64,000 nucleotides of DNA from an uncultured Erythrobacter sp. (lineage in GTDB: Bacteria > Pseudomonadota > Alphaproteobacteria > Sphingomonadales > Sphingomonadaceae). The stretch's first letter is position 1; every line of letters begins with the position of its first letter. The notes below the pieces were generated by a model. It was given only the letters and a program-made list of their open reading frames with translations, was not told the origin of the DNA and made no database searches. The DNA is taken from assembly GCA_947502305.1 (NCBI GenBank), contig CANMZA010000001.1, positions 1,612,001-1,676,000 of the forward strand, read 5' to 3'. A program made the translations under genes and the position numbers. Shown here one piece after another: positions 1 to 9,841 of the stretch.

Positions 1-1311
1 GTCGAATTGGCGCAAAATTTGGGCCGCGCTGAATTTATGGACGGCCTCAGGGATTTTAGCGAACTAGCGGACGGCGCTGATGTCGCGCTCGTCTATTTCG
101 CCGGACACGCAGTTGAAAGCGATGGACGCAATTGGCTTTTGCCGGTGGATGCGACGCTCTCTGCTGAAAGGGATATGCCTTTTGAAGCGGTGGAGTTGGA
201 GCGCATTCTCGATGCAATTTACGGTGCCAAATTGCGGATCGCGGTGCTTGATGCGTGCCGCAACAACCCTTTCGCCAATCGCTGGGAGGGAGAAAACCGG
301 TCCGCATCGCGCGGCCTTGCGCCGTTTGAGGTGGACGACATACTGGTCATGTATGCTGCGGCCCCTGGCGCGTTTGCGTTTGACGGTGCGGATGGCAATT
401 CGCCCTTCGCATTGGCGCTGGCGCGGCGGATTGTTCAGCCCGGTCTGCCCGTGCAGATGATGGGCGGAATGGTGCGCGATGATGTGCTCGCGGCAACCGA
501 CGGGGCTCAGCGGCCATTTGTTTCTGCCTCAATGACCGGACGCCCCCTGTTTTTGGTCGATGGACCAGAAACAGAAATGGCGTGGTTGACCAGACTTTAC
601 GCGCCGGAAGGGGCTGCGGGAGAAGCCGGTGATCCTGATGCAGATGGCACGGCCGACGGCGCGGCCTCTGCCGCTGAGCTCGCAGCGGTTGATTACAGCG
701 CCCCTGTCGAAACACTCGCCGCCTCCTCCGACAGCGCAGGCGGCGACCCGAACATTTTGGACGAACGCGTCTGGGTTGAGACGCTCAAGCTCGATACGGT
801 GTCCGCCTATCGCGCCTATCTTGCGCAATTTCCCGGCGGGGCTTTCGCCCCATTTGCTGAGGCTAATATTGCCCAATTGCTCGATCCCACCGCGCTGGGC
901 GGGGAAATAGACAGCGATAAGCCGTGGATCATTTCTTTGGGAGCAGCCCTGCCAGATCGATACGGCGTGGATATTGGCCCGCGCCAACCCATTGATGGTA
1001 TTTGGCGTATTTCCACCAACGACAAACGGTTGCGGATCGAACGCGGGCGCGCCTTTGCGGTGGATGGGTGGAACCATGCTTTGCTGTTCAGAGTGGAGCC
1101 GGAGCAGGTCACAATGGTTGATATTCGCCGTGATGAAGACGGGGCCTATCTTGGCCGAGACATCTTGCTTAATGGCGACGCGAAAATGACACTGCGCGAT
1201 GATGGCAATCTTGACGTGACCGTCGGCACATTTCCCTTCCCCGTCAGCTTTGTCCTCATTCGAGAGGCGCTCGATGATGGCGACGCTGTGCTTGACCAAG
1301 CATCCCAATGA
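1..1311 (+). CDS. Caspase-like (peptidase C14) domain protein, 5' end missing
   Basis: The reading frame is already open at base 1, so the N-terminus lies outside the window. The visible start-like TTG at 7 is probably internal. The first 200 residues match the caspase/metacaspase p20 fold: a beta strand ending in YFAGHAVE supplies the catalytic His, and LRIAVLDACRNNPF supplies the catalytic Cys about 60 residues later. Both members of the His/Cys dyad are present. The family cleaves proteins after Arg, Lys or Asp and is common in alphaproteobacteria with varied C-terminal domains. Here the C-terminal half (about residues 210-434) is an acidic Ala/Gly/Asp-rich linker followed by a region I do not recognise. 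Substrate and trigger are unknown. Confidence 0.8.
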   Translation, partial: VELAQNLGRAEFMDGLRDFSELADGADVALVYFAGHAVESDGRNWLLPVDATLSAERDMPFEAVELERILDAIYGAKLRIAVLDACRNNPFANRWEGENRSASRGLAPFEVDDILVMYAAAPGAFAFDGADGNSPFALALARRIVQPGLPVQMMGGMVRDDVLAATDGAQRPFVSASMTGRPLFLVDGPETEMAWLTRLYAPEGAAGEAGDPDADGTADGAASAAELAAVDYSAPVETLAASSDSAGGDPNILDERVWVETLKLDTVSAYRAYLAQFPGGAFAPFAEANIAQLLDPTALGGEIDSDKPWIISLGAALPDRYGVDIGPRQPIDGIWRISTNDKRLRIERGRAFAVDGWNHALLFRVEPEQVTMVDIRRDEDGAYLGRDILLNGDAKMTLRDDGNLDVTVGTFPFPVSFVLIREALDDGDAVLDQASQ

Positions 1312-1410
1312 TCCCGTTCATCTCCTTGTTATCGCGGCGGATCTAAGCCAACATAGCTGCTCTGGAATCCGGCCTTGGCGGCCCATTCAAAAGGCGTGCT
1401 TACCCATATC

Positions 1411-4338
1411 ATGAAATCTTCGGCACTGATTATCACCGCTGGCCTGACGCTTGCTCTGCCAAATATTGCATTGACCAGCGCGCTCGCCGCGCAAGAGCCC
1501 GCCGCAGAGGCAGAGGCAGAGGCCGCGCCTGACGCAGAGGCAGATATAGAAACAGAACCCGTTTGGTATTTTGAACAAAGCGATGTGCCGCTCGATCCGG
1601 GCTATACATTTGGGCGGCTTGATAACGGCATGCGCTATATTTTGCGCGAAAACGCCACGCCTGAGGGGACGGCCTTGGTGCGGATGCGGATCGATTCCGG
1701 GTCGCTGGATGAAACAGAGGGCGAGCGCGGGCTGTCGCATTTCCTTGAACATATGGCGTTCAATGGTTCGGCCAATATTCCAGAGGGCGAAATGGTCGCC
1801 TTGCTGGAGCGTGAGGGGCTGGCATTTGGCGCGGATACCAATGCGTCGACCGGCCTTGATGCGATCACCTATATGCTCAACTTGCCGCGCAATGACGAGG
1901 ATTTGCTCGGCACGGCCCTGATGCTGATGCGCGAAACGGCGAGTGAGCTGACCATTGCGCAGGACGCCGTTGACCGCGAACGCGGCGTCGTACTGGCCGA
2001 ACGGCGCGATCGCCGAGGTTTTGCTCAGCGCGCGCGCGAGGACGGGATGGAGTTCACCGCGCCGGGCGCGCGGTTTATTGAGCGCCTTCCGATTGGCACG
2101 CTTGAAAGCCTGGAAACCGCCACTGCCAGCGACCTGCGCGGCCTGTATGAACGCACATACACGCCGGCCAACACGGTGTTGGTGATTGCGGGCGACATTC
2201 CGGTGGAGGTGATGGAAGCCGCCATCCGGGAACGTTTCGCCGATTGGAAAGCAGGCCCGGCCCCGGCGGACCCAGTGACCGGACCGATTGACACCGCGCG
2301 CGCTGGTTTGACCGACATCTACCTCGATCCGGCTTTGTCGGAAAGCGTGGCGATCTCTGTCTTGGGTGAGTGGAAAGACACGCCCGACACACTGGAAAAC
2401 CGCGAATTGGGGACATTGCGCAGCGTCGGTTTTCGCATCATTGGTAGGCGTTTGTCACGGCTTGCGCGCGGCGAGGATGCACCCTTTCGCGGTGCGGGGT
2501 TTGGCGGTTCCAATCTGTTCGAGGACGCCCGATCCACGACCCTGCGCGTGTCGAGCGAGGACGGAAAATGGCGCGAAGGCATGCTGGCAGCGGTGCGAGA
2601 GGTCAATCAAGCGCTGACCTACGGCTTCACTCAGGCTGAGGTGGAAGAACAGCTCGCCAATTTGCGCACATCGCTCGAAAACAGCGTCGCGGGCGCAGAG
2701 ACACGCGGGAACGGGGCGTTCGTGGGCGGGGCGTTGAGCTTGGTCGCAAGCGATGTTGTACCAACCACGCCGCAATTCCGGCTCGACCAGTTTCGCGAAT
2801 TTGAAGAACGGATCACGCCCGCATCAGTCTATGCCGCCTTGCGTGATCATGCCCTGCCGTTGGAGAGCCCGCTCATCCGGTTCCAAGGGCGCACCGCGCC
2901 GGACGGCGGCGAGGCGGCCTTGCGCGCCGCTTTTGCCGAAGGGATGGCCTTGCCTATCGCTGCGCCCGAAGAAGTCGGCGCGGCCGAATTTGCCTATAAA
3001 GATTTCGGCGCGCCGGGCGAAATCGTGTCCGACACCGCCGAAGACCGGCTCGGCTTTCGTTATATCACCTTTGGCAATGGTGTTCGGCTGACGCTGAAAC
3101 AAACGGATATTAGGGAGGACCGGATCAGCATCCGGGTGGCGGTCGATGGCGGCTCACTGCTTAACACGCCGGACGATCCGCTGCGTACTTACCTCACCGG
3201 CTCTGTCGCGGCGGGCGGGTTAGGCGCGCACAGTTCCGATGAATTGCAGACGATTTTGGCCGGGCGTAGCGTCGGTTTCAGGCTGTCGAATGGCGCGGAT
3301 AGATTCAATTTTTCAGGCGGTACCACTCCGCGCGATCTGGAATTGCAAATGCAGGTCATCGCCGCCGGCCTGATCGATCCGGGATATCGGCGCGAGGGGA
3401 TTGAACGATTCCGCCGGGGGATCGACAATTTCTTTGAGACGCTGCGTTCGACGCCGGGCCGGGCCTATTCCTCGCAAGCGGGCGCGATCCTGTCAGACAA
3501 TGATCCGCGTTTCAGCTTGCAAGCGCGCGAGGCATTTTACGCGCTCGATTTCGAAAAATGGCAGACGGCGGCAAGCGATCGTTTGGCGAGCGGCGCGATT
3601 GAAATCGCATTGGTTGGCGATTTCGATCCTGACACAGCGATTGCCGCTGTCGCCGCGACATTGGGCGCCTTGCCCGCAAGAGAGGCGGAATTCTTGCCGC
3701 GCGATGCGGCGCGTCTGCGAAGTTTCACCGAGCAGCGCGGCGAACATGTCCTGCGCCATCAGGGCGAACCGGATCAGGCGTTGATCCGCATGATTTGGCC
3801 CACCACGGACAATACCGATTTCGGCGAGGCGATCCGGGTCTCCATGCTGGCGCGGGTGTTCCAAATCGAATTGACCGACCGTTTGCGCGAAGAATTGGGC
3901 CAAGCCTATTCCCCGCGCGCCTCCAGTTCCATGAGCCGTATCTATCCCGGCTATGGCACTTTCACCGTTTCCGCATCGGTTGACGCCGCCGAAGTCGCCG
4001 CGACGCGCGCCGCGATTACGGCATTGGTGGAGGAAATCCGGTCCGCACCGCTCGATCAAGACGTCATCGACCGTGCGCGCCAACCCTTGCTTGAGGCGTA
4101 TGACAATGCGCTCAAATCATTGGGCGGCTGGATGTCGCTTGCCGCGCGCGCGCAAAGCGAAAGCGACCGATTGGATCGCTGGTTCGCCGGGCCGGAAATG
4201 CTGCGCGCGATTACGCCAGAGGAAATTCTGGCCGAGGCGCAGCAATATCTTGGTGCCGGGGATGCGGTTGAATTTGTGGTCTTACCAGAAGAAGGTGCAG
4301 CGGAGCCGGGAACCACCGAACCAGACGCGGCGGAGTAA
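1411..4338 (+). CDS. Exported M16 family zinc metallopeptidase (pitrilysin/insulinase-like)
   Basis: This is a 975-residue periplasmic protease. I chose the ATG at 1411 rather than the in-frame TTG at 1375 because residues 1-30 then form a clean Sec signal peptide (MKSSALIITAGLTLALPN, cleavage near ALAAQ). The inverted zinc motif HFLEH lies at about residues 110-114, and the third ligand is in the ERGVVLAE segment about 75 residues later. The length fits two M16 modules in tandem. The second half (from about residue 540) lacks HxxEH and is expected to be the inactive, clamshell-closing module. An acidic Ala/Glu-rich spacer follows the signal peptide, and the C-terminus is again acidic. It stands alone between the caspase-like gene and purS. 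Sphingomonads carry several such periplasmic M16 enzymes, thought to degrade peptides. Confidence 0.93.
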   Translation: MKSSALIITAGLTLALPNIALTSALAAQEPAAEAEAEAAPDAEADIETEPVWYFEQSDVPLDPGYTFGRLDNGMRYILRENATPEGTALVRMRIDSGSLDETEGERGLSHFLEHMAFNGSANIPEGEMVALLEREGLAFGADTNASTGLDAITYMLNLPRNDEDLLGTALMLMRETASELTIAQDAVDRERGVVLAERRDRRGFAQRAREDGMEFTAPGARFIERLPIGTLESLETATASDLRGLYERTYTPANTVLVIAGDIPVEVMEAAIRERFADWKAGPAPADPVTGPIDTARAGLTDIYLDPALSESVAISVLGEWKDTPDTLENRELGTLRSVGFRIIGRRLSRLARGEDAPFRGAGFGGSNLFEDARSTTLRVSSEDGKWREGMLAAVREVNQALTYGFTQAEVEEQLANLRTSLENSVAGAETRGNGAFVGGALSLVASDVVPTTPQFRLDQFREFEERITPASVYAALRDHALPLESPLIRFQGRTAPDGGEAALRAAFAEGMALPIAAPEEVGAAEFAYKDFGAPGEIVSDTAEDRLGFRYITFGNGVRLTLKQTDIREDRISIRVAVDGGSLLNTPDDPLRTYLTGSVAAGGLGAHSSDELQTILAGRSVGFRLSNGADRFNFSGGTTPRDLELQMQVIAAGLIDPGYRREGIERFRRGIDNFFETLRSTPGRAYSSQAGAILSDNDPRFSLQAREAFYALDFEKWQTAASDRLASGAIEIALVGDFDPDTAIAAVAATLGALPAREAEFLPRDAARLRSFTEQRGEHVLRHQGEPDQALIRMIWPTTDNTDFGEAIRVSMLARVFQIELTDRLREELGQAYSPRASSSMSRIYPGYGTFTVSASVDAAEVAATRAAITALVEEIRSAPLDQDVIDRARQPLLEAYDNALKSLGGWMSLAARAQSESDRLDRWFAGPEMLRAITPEEILAEAQQYLGAGDAVEFVVLPEEGAAEPGTTEPDAAE

Positions 4339-4446
4339 GGTTTTTCAAACGCAGCGGTTGATTGCGCCCCGCGCGCAATTGCACCTGCCTGCTTAAGCGT
4401 TATAGGCTGCTTGGATTACCCATATCCAACCGCAGGACATGCCGTC

Positions 4447-4698
4447 ATGAAAGTTCGCATTCTAGTTCGTCTTAAACCCGGCGTGCTCGATCCGCAGGGG
4501 CGCGCTGTGCACCATTCGCTGGGCAGCCTTGGCTTTGATGGGGTCGAAGATGTCCGCATTGGCCGGATGATCGAAATGGATGTCGCCGACGGCACCAGTG
4601 ACGAAGCGCTGAACAAAATGTGCGAACAATTGCTCGCCAATATGGTGATCGAAGATTTCGCGATTGAAAAATTGGACGGCGAAAGGGCACCTGCCTGA
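4447..4698 (+). CDS. purS: Phosphoribosylformylglycinamidine synthase subunit PurS
   Basis: PurS is an 83-residue small subunit of the three-part FGAM synthase (PurS/PurQ/PurL), step 4 of purine synthesis. It bridges the glutaminase PurQ and the synthase PurL. The ATG at 4447 gives the usual family length and starts directly with the first beta strand ([17 protein letters not shown]). A start at 4411 would add 12 residues with no family counterpart. The conserved [16 protein letters not shown] segment is present. Its stop overlaps the purQ start by one base (TGATG), so the two are translationally coupled. purL is not in the window. Confidence 0.95.
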   Translation: MKVRILVRLKPGVLDPQGRAVHHSLGSLGFDGVEDVRIGRMIEMDVADGTSDEALNKMCEQLLANMVIEDFAIEKLDGERAPA

Positions 4699-5387
4699 TG
4701 GCTTTTAAAGCGGCTGTCATCACCTTCCCCGGCTCCAATTGTGATCGCGATATGGCGGTCGCAATCGAAGCCGTTTCCGGCGCGCCCGCGATCCGCGTTT
4801 GGCACGGCGATGCTGATTTGCCAGCGGGGCTGGATTTCATCGCCCTGCCCGGCGGTTTTTCCTATGGCGATTATTTGCGATCCGGCGCGATGGCGGCGAA
4901 AAGCCCAATCTTGCGCGCCGTCGTCGCCGCAGCTGAGCGCGGCGTGCCGGTTTTGGGCGTGTGCAATGGGTTTCAAGTTTTGACTGAGAGCGGCCTGTTG
5001 CCCGGTGCTTTGATGCGCAATGCGGGACAGACATTCGTGTGCCGCACGGTTGAATTGAAGGTCGGCAATACGTCTTCGCTGTTCACCAGCGGTTTTTCCG
5101 CCGCCGAGACACTTCGCGTTCCGGTTGCGCATCACGATGGCAATTATTTCGCTGACGCGGCGACATTGGACGAGTTGGAATCGGCGGACCGAGTGGCCTT
5201 CCGCTACAGTGATAATCCCAACGGCTCGCTGCGCGATATTGCCGGTGTACTGAGCGCCAATGGCCGGGTTCTGGGCATGATGCCGCATCCCGAACGCGCG
5301 ATAGAGCCTGCCGCGCATGCCTCAATGGGCGGCACAGATGGCCGGCGCTTGTTCGAAAATGTGATCGGGAATTTGGTCGCGGCGTAG
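4698..5387 (+). CDS. purQ: Phosphoribosylformylglycinamidine synthase subunit PurQ (glutaminase)
   Basis: This 229-residue class I glutamine amidotransferase releases ammonia from glutamine for FGAM synthesis. The nucleophile Cys sits in [11 protein letters not shown] (about residue 93), the oxyanion Gly-Gly in [11 protein letters not shown], and the His/Glu of the triad in MMPHPERA near residue 196. Length and motif spacing are those of stand-alone PurQ, not of the large single-chain PurL. The gene shares one base with purS. About 55 bp separate its stop from the convergent GGDEF/EAL gene, with no strong terminator seen. Confidence 0.96.
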   Translation: MAFKAAVITFPGSNCDRDMAVAIEAVSGAPAIRVWHGDADLPAGLDFIALPGGFSYGDYLRSGAMAAKSPILRAVVAAAERGVPVLGVCNGFQVLTESGLLPGALMRNAGQTFVCRTVELKVGNTSSLFTSGFSAAETLRVPVAHHDGNYFADAATLDELESADRVAFRYSDNPNGSLRDIAGVLSANGRVLGMMPHPERAIEPAAHASMGGTDGRRLFENVIGNLVAA

Positions 5388-5441
5388 GCGGCAAATCCAA
5401 AATTCGCGTCACGTGAATTAAGGACCGAATGTGGGGCCCGT

Positions 5442-7820
5442 TCACGCGCTCTTGCGGACCGTGCTTTCATTGAACAGCCGCAACGCTTCGTCGTTGGACA
5501 TTGGACGGCCAAAATAGAACCCTTGGATCTTGTCACAGCCAAGATTGCGGATCAATTCCGCCTCATCTGCGTCCTCGACCCCTTCCGCGGTGGTCGTCAT
5601 ATTCATGCTCTTCGCCATCGCCACAACGGCGTTGATGATGGCCAGGCTTTCATTGCTGCCCTGCCCTGCGCCTTGCACAAAACTGCGGTCCACTTTGATG
5701 GTTGAGAATTTCAGTTTGCGCAGATAGCCGAGCGATGAATAGCCCGTCCCAAAATCATCAAGCGCGATAGAGCAGCCGAGCGCCATCGCTTGTTCCAAAG
5801 CATTTCGCGCCACGCTCGCATCGCGCAAGAAGATGCTCTCGGTCACTTCGATTTCCAGCCGCTCTGGCCGCAAACCGCTGGCGGCCAAGGTGTCGATCAC
5901 TTCTTGATGGAAGCCGGGTTCGAGCAATTGTTCCGGCGACACATTGACGTTGACCTTGACATGCTCGGGCCAATTGCGCGCCTCAAAACAAGCCTGGCGC
6001 AGAACCCATTTGCCGATTGGCACGATCAGACGCGTGTCTTCTGCAAGAGGGATAAATTTGCCGGGGCTGACAAAACCATGATCGCTGCTGTTCCAGCGGA
6101 CGAGTGCTTCAAAACTCACGATTGCTTCGCTGCGCGCGTCAACGACGGGTTGATAATGGAGGACGAATTCATCGAGCCCCAGCGCTTTGCGCAAAGAAGC
6201 CTCAAGCTGGCGGCGCTCCTCTGCTGAGGCATGCAATACAGGCTCAAACCGGCAATGTTCGCCGCCGCCCAAATCCTTTGCACGGTAAAGCGCGAGATCG
6301 GCATTGCGCATCAATTCTTCGACAGTCTTACCATCGCGCGGACCAATCGCGGAGCCAACGCTGGCCCCGACATACAAAGTATGATGATCGACAAGATACG
6401 GCTCTGACAGCGCTTGGATCACGCGCCCGGCAAGCGTGCGCAGCGCGTCAGTATCGCTGGCATCGCGCATCACGATAGCAAATTCATCCCCGCCCAAACG
6501 GCCAACCATGGCGTTGTCATCCATCAGCGCCTGCAGCCGCGCGGACACTTGTGCCAACATCTTATCGCCAGTCATGTGGCCCAGCGAATCGTTGATTGCC
6601 TTAAACCGATCAAGATCCACCATCAGCAGCGCACAGCGCGTGCGCCAATGCGACGCATATTCCAGCGCGTCGCCCAATGCCTCTGTCAGCATCAACCGGT
6701 TTGGCAGCGATGTGAGCGTGTCATACCGGGCGAGGTAAGCGATCTTTTCAGAGGATTCGCGCTTTTCCGTCACATCTGACCCAACGCCGCGAAAGCCGGT
6801 GAATTTGCCGCGTTCATCGCGGATCGGCGTGCCAGACAATTCCCACCATCGCTCGGTGCCTTTGATCGACACTTGCACGATGAGGTTTGAGAAATTCTCA
6901 CGGTTGCGCAAACGCTCTGCGAGATCATGCAGGCTGGCTGGGAAGTTGCCGCTGGCCCAATTGCTGCCCGCAATCAATTCCAGCAGAGGTTGCCCTTCAA
7001 TCTTCACATCGCTTGTTCCCAGCGCAAATGCGAAACGCGGGCTGACAGAACGTACGCGCCGCTGCGGGTCGATCTCCCAAAGCCAATCCGCCTCGTTCTC
7101 TTCAAATTCGCGCAGCAAGAGCGAGACGACCTCTTCTTTCTCAGAGACCATGTCTTCGGCAATGCGCGCGGCGAGATAGGTCCGCCCGACTTCGATTGTG
7201 CCCAGCGTCGTCGCGACCATAAAGATCACGAGTCCGCCGGCCAAATACATCTGTCCGCCCATCACCGCATGCGCGACCACACCCCCGCCAGCGATGGTGG
7301 TAAAAATCAGGATGCTGATCGGGGACGTGGTGTAGAAATACACCGACCCAGCAATCAGAATAACGCTCACGACAAGCAAGGCGCTCGCTTCACTGGCCGT
7401 GCCAAGCGGGGCGAAAACCAGAATTGGCACAGTCCATAAAACGCCGGAGAAGATCGACGTCGCGGCATGATGGTAAAATTCGGCGTTGGACACTTTGCGG
7501 CGGTCCGCATCGGCCAATCGGCGATCCGCAACCGCGCCGCGAATATGCACCGCGGCCAGCACCGCAAACCAGCCGCCGACCCAATACGGTCCGGCACTGG
7601 CCAGATACATCTGAGCGACGAACAAGCCCATCAACGCATGGGCATAGGCCCGGTTGAAGGTCAATTTCGCCAGCGCGGCATATTGCAAACCGCGCAGGCG
7701 CGCCCAATCAAAATCACCCTTATTCGACAGGCCTAGCACTGCCGAAAGCGGCAGGACCGGCTGAAGGGGCTGTTCTGGAGAGGAAGCTGCGTCGTTCACA
7801 GCTGAGGCGGTTAACCCCAA
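5442..7820 (-). CDS. Membrane-bound PAS-GGDEF-EAL cyclic-di-GMP regulator
   Basis: This 792-residue protein has about six predicted N-terminal membrane helices (residues 45-235), a PAS domain (about 240-360) with a typical GFRGVGSDVTEKR tail, a GGDEF domain (about 370-530) and an EAL domain (about 545-790). The synthase motif is intact (RLGGDEF). The phosphodiesterase signature is also complete: EALVRW, the NVSPEQL segment, the VTES segment, LDDFGTGYSSL, IKVDRSF and AEGVE. The protein could therefore make or break cyclic di-GMP, and sequence alone does not say which dominates. I see no obvious RxxD inhibitory site just before GGDEF. The start is uncertain: TTG at 7820 is the longest option and GTG at 7799 is an alternative, neither with a strong ribosome site. 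It is convergent with purQ. Confidence 0.93.
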   Translation of the reverse strand: MGLTASAVNDAASSPEQPLQPVLPLSAVLGLSNKGDFDWARLRGLQYAALAKLTFNRAYAHALMGLFVAQMYLASAGPYWVGGWFAVLAAVHIRGAVADRRLADADRRKVSNAEFYHHAATSIFSGVLWTVPILVFAPLGTASEASALLVVSVILIAGSVYFYTTSPISILIFTTIAGGGVVAHAVMGGQMYLAGGLVIFMVATTLGTIEVGRTYLAARIAEDMVSEKEEVVSLLLREFEENEADWLWEIDPQRRVRSVSPRFAFALGTSDVKIEGQPLLELIAGSNWASGNFPASLHDLAERLRNRENFSNLIVQVSIKGTERWWELSGTPIRDERGKFTGFRGVGSDVTEKRESSEKIAYLARYDTLTSLPNRLMLTEALGDALEYASHWRTRCALLMVDLDRFKAINDSLGHMTGDKMLAQVSARLQALMDDNAMVGRLGGDEFAIVMRDASDTDALRTLAGRVIQALSEPYLVDHHTLYVGASVGSAIGPRDGKTVEELMRNADLALYRAKDLGGGEHCRFEPVLHASAEERRQLEASLRKALGLDEFVLHYQPVVDARSEAIVSFEALVRWNSSDHGFVSPGKFIPLAEDTRLIVPIGKWVLRQACFEARNWPEHVKVNVNVSPEQLLEPGFHQEVIDTLAASGLRPERLEIEVTESIFLRDASVARNALEQAMALGCSIALDDFGTGYSSLGYLRKLKFSTIKVDRSFVQGAGQGSNESLAIINAVVAMAKSMNMTTTAEGVEDADEAELIRNLGCDKIQGFYFGRPMSNDEALRLFNESTVRKSA

Positions 7821-7921
7821 AAGGTTAGGGCGCAGTAAAGTATCGCGCGATTTGCATGTTTTAATCTTGAAACGAAATTTGCAAAATCCGCCGACAAATT
7901 TGGTGCGTCGGCCGCGCGCAA

Positions 7922-9745
7922 TTACTCCACAGTCACCGACTTGGCGAGATTGCGGGGCTGATCAACATCCGTGCCCTTAACCACCGCAACATGATAGGCC
8001 AGCAATTGCACCGGGATCGCATAGACAAGCGGGGCAATCAGCGGATGAACCACCGGCATTTCAATTGTCGCCAGGCACCCTTCGCCTGCCTCTTCCAAAC
8101 CCTTCGCATCCGAAATCAGGACGACTTTACCGCCGCGTGCGCGGACCTCTTCCATATTAGATACGGTTTTCTCAAATAGCGGGCCTGATGGGGCGATCAC
8201 CACCACCGGCACTTCATCATCAATCAAGGCGATGGGTCCGTGCTTCATTTCTCCGCTGGCATAGCCTTCGGCGTGGATATAACTGATTTCTTTGAGTTTT
8301 AACGCGCCCTCTAGCGCAAGCGGGAAGTCCTGCCCCCGGCCCAAATAGAGCACGTCACGAGCTGGCGCGATCAGCGGCGCCATCTCTGCAATATCGTCGT
8401 CATGCGCCAATGCGGCGTTGAGCGCGGCGGGCGCTTCGAGCAGATGGCCGACAACCTCTTTTTCTTCTTCGCGAGTAAAGCGCCCTTTGGCGACCGCCAT
8501 ATGCGCCGCCAGCGCCGCCAGCACCGCCAATTGGCAAGTGAATGCTTTGGTCGAGGCCACGCCAATTTCCGGCCCCGCATGGGTCGGCAACAGCAAATCC
8601 GCCTCGCGCGCCATTGAACTGGTCGGAACGTTTACGACAACACCGATGGTCTGCCCCTCGGCCTTGCAATGGCGCAAAGCGGCCAGCGTGTCGGCGGTTT
8701 CCCCGCTTTGCGAGATGAACAGCGCCAGGCCCCCATCCTCCAGCACCGGTTCGCGGTACCGAAATTCTGACGCGACATCGATATCGACGGGTACGCGCGC
8801 AAATTGTTCAATCCAATATTTCGCAACCAAACCAGCGTAATAGGACGTGCCGCAGGCAACAATCGTGAGGCGTTTGACACCCGAAATGTCGAAATCAAAT
8901 TGCGGCAAAGCAACCGAATTATCCTCACGCCGCAAATAAGAGCTGAGCGTTTGTGCGACCACTGTGGGCTGCTCAAAAATCTCTTTCTGCATGAAGTGGC
9001 GATAATTGCCCTTCTCAACCGCCGCCGCCGACGCGCCCGATGGTTGAACAGGGCGGAAAGTCTCACGCCCTTCTTCATCAAAGATCTGCACTGCGTTACG
9101 CCGCACAATCACCCAATCGCCTTCTTCGAGATAGGTAATCCGCTGCGTCAGCGGGGCCAGCGCCAAAGCGTCTGAGCCGAGGAACATTTCATCATCGCCG
9201 TGACCGACCACAAGAGGCGATCCAAGCCGCGCGCCGATCAGCAAATCGGGGTGATCACGGAACGTAATCGCCAAAGCAAACGCGCCGCGCAACCGGGGTA
9301 AAACGGTGCGGACGGCGTCTTCGGGACTGGCGCCTTTTTCAATCTCTCGCGAAACCAGATGCGCGACCACTTCGCTGTCGGTTTCGCTTTCAAAGGTCCG
9401 ACCATCTGCGGCGAGTTCGGCTCGCAATTCTTTGAAGTTTTCGATGATACCATTGTGAACGATGGCGACATGATCGGTAGCATGCGGATGCGCATTGGCC
9501 GATGTAGGCGCGCCATGCGTGGCCCAGCGCGTATGCGCAATGCCAATCGTGCCTGCGGCCGGATCACGGTCCAGCACCCCGACAAGGTTCATCAATTTGC
9601 CCTCTGCCCGGCGGCGCACCAGCGCGCCGTCATGCAAGGTGCAAATTCCGGCACTGTCATAGCCGCGATATTCCATCCGCCGTAGGCCATCGACCAGACG
9701 ATCCGCGACGCTTTGCGAACTGACAATCCCGATAATTCCGCACAT
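7922..9745 (-). CDS. glmS: Glutamine--fructose-6-phosphate aminotransferase (isomerizing)
   Basis: GlmS (607 residues) makes glucosamine-6-phosphate, the entry step to peptidoglycan and lipopolysaccharide amino sugars. The protein begins MCGIIGIV, so Cys2 becomes the N-terminal glutaminase nucleophile after Met removal. The class II amidotransferase domain covers about residues 1-220 (HTRWATHG, HNGIIENF). Two SIS sugar-isomerase domains follow (about 280-430 and 450-600), with CGTSYYAG, SQSGETADT and the C-terminal DQPRNLAKSVTVE loop. Length is standard. The ATG at 9745 follows an AAGGGA-type site. I saw no glmS ribozyme, which is expected outside Firmicutes. Confidence 0.97.
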   Translation of the reverse strand: MCGIIGIVSSQSVADRLVDGLRRMEYRGYDSAGICTLHDGALVRRRAEGKLMNLVGVLDRDPAAGTIGIAHTRWATHGAPTSANAHPHATDHVAIVHNGIIENFKELRAELAADGRTFESETDSEVVAHLVSREIEKGASPEDAVRTVLPRLRGAFALAITFRDHPDLLIGARLGSPLVVGHGDDEMFLGSDALALAPLTQRITYLEEGDWVIVRRNAVQIFDEEGRETFRPVQPSGASAAAVEKGNYRHFMQKEIFEQPTVVAQTLSSYLRREDNSVALPQFDFDISGVKRLTIVACGTSYYAGLVAKYWIEQFARVPVDIDVASEFRYREPVLEDGGLALFISQSGETADTLAALRHCKAEGQTIGVVVNVPTSSMAREADLLLPTHAGPEIGVASTKAFTCQLAVLAALAAHMAVAKGRFTREEEKEVVGHLLEAPAALNAALAHDDDIAEMAPLIAPARDVLYLGRGQDFPLALEGALKLKEISYIHAEGYASGEMKHGPIALIDDEVPVVVIAPSGPLFEKTVSNMEEVRARGGKVVLISDAKGLEEAGEGCLATIEMPVVHPLIAPLVYAIPVQLLAYHVAVVKGTDVDQPRNLAKSVTVE

Positions 9746-9841
9746 AATTTTGAGGTGTCCCTTAAACCTGAATTGGCGCCATTAACCCTGTAAGGTTGAA
9801 TAAGACTTGAAGGAAGCCGCGCTAAGCGGTTTTAATATCCG

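Noticed and set aside
529-1308. 259-codon minus-strand frame
   Set aside because: Antisense to the caspase-like gene, no family features.
4416-5318. 300-codon minus-strand frame
   Set aside because: Antisense to purS and purQ, which are certain genes.
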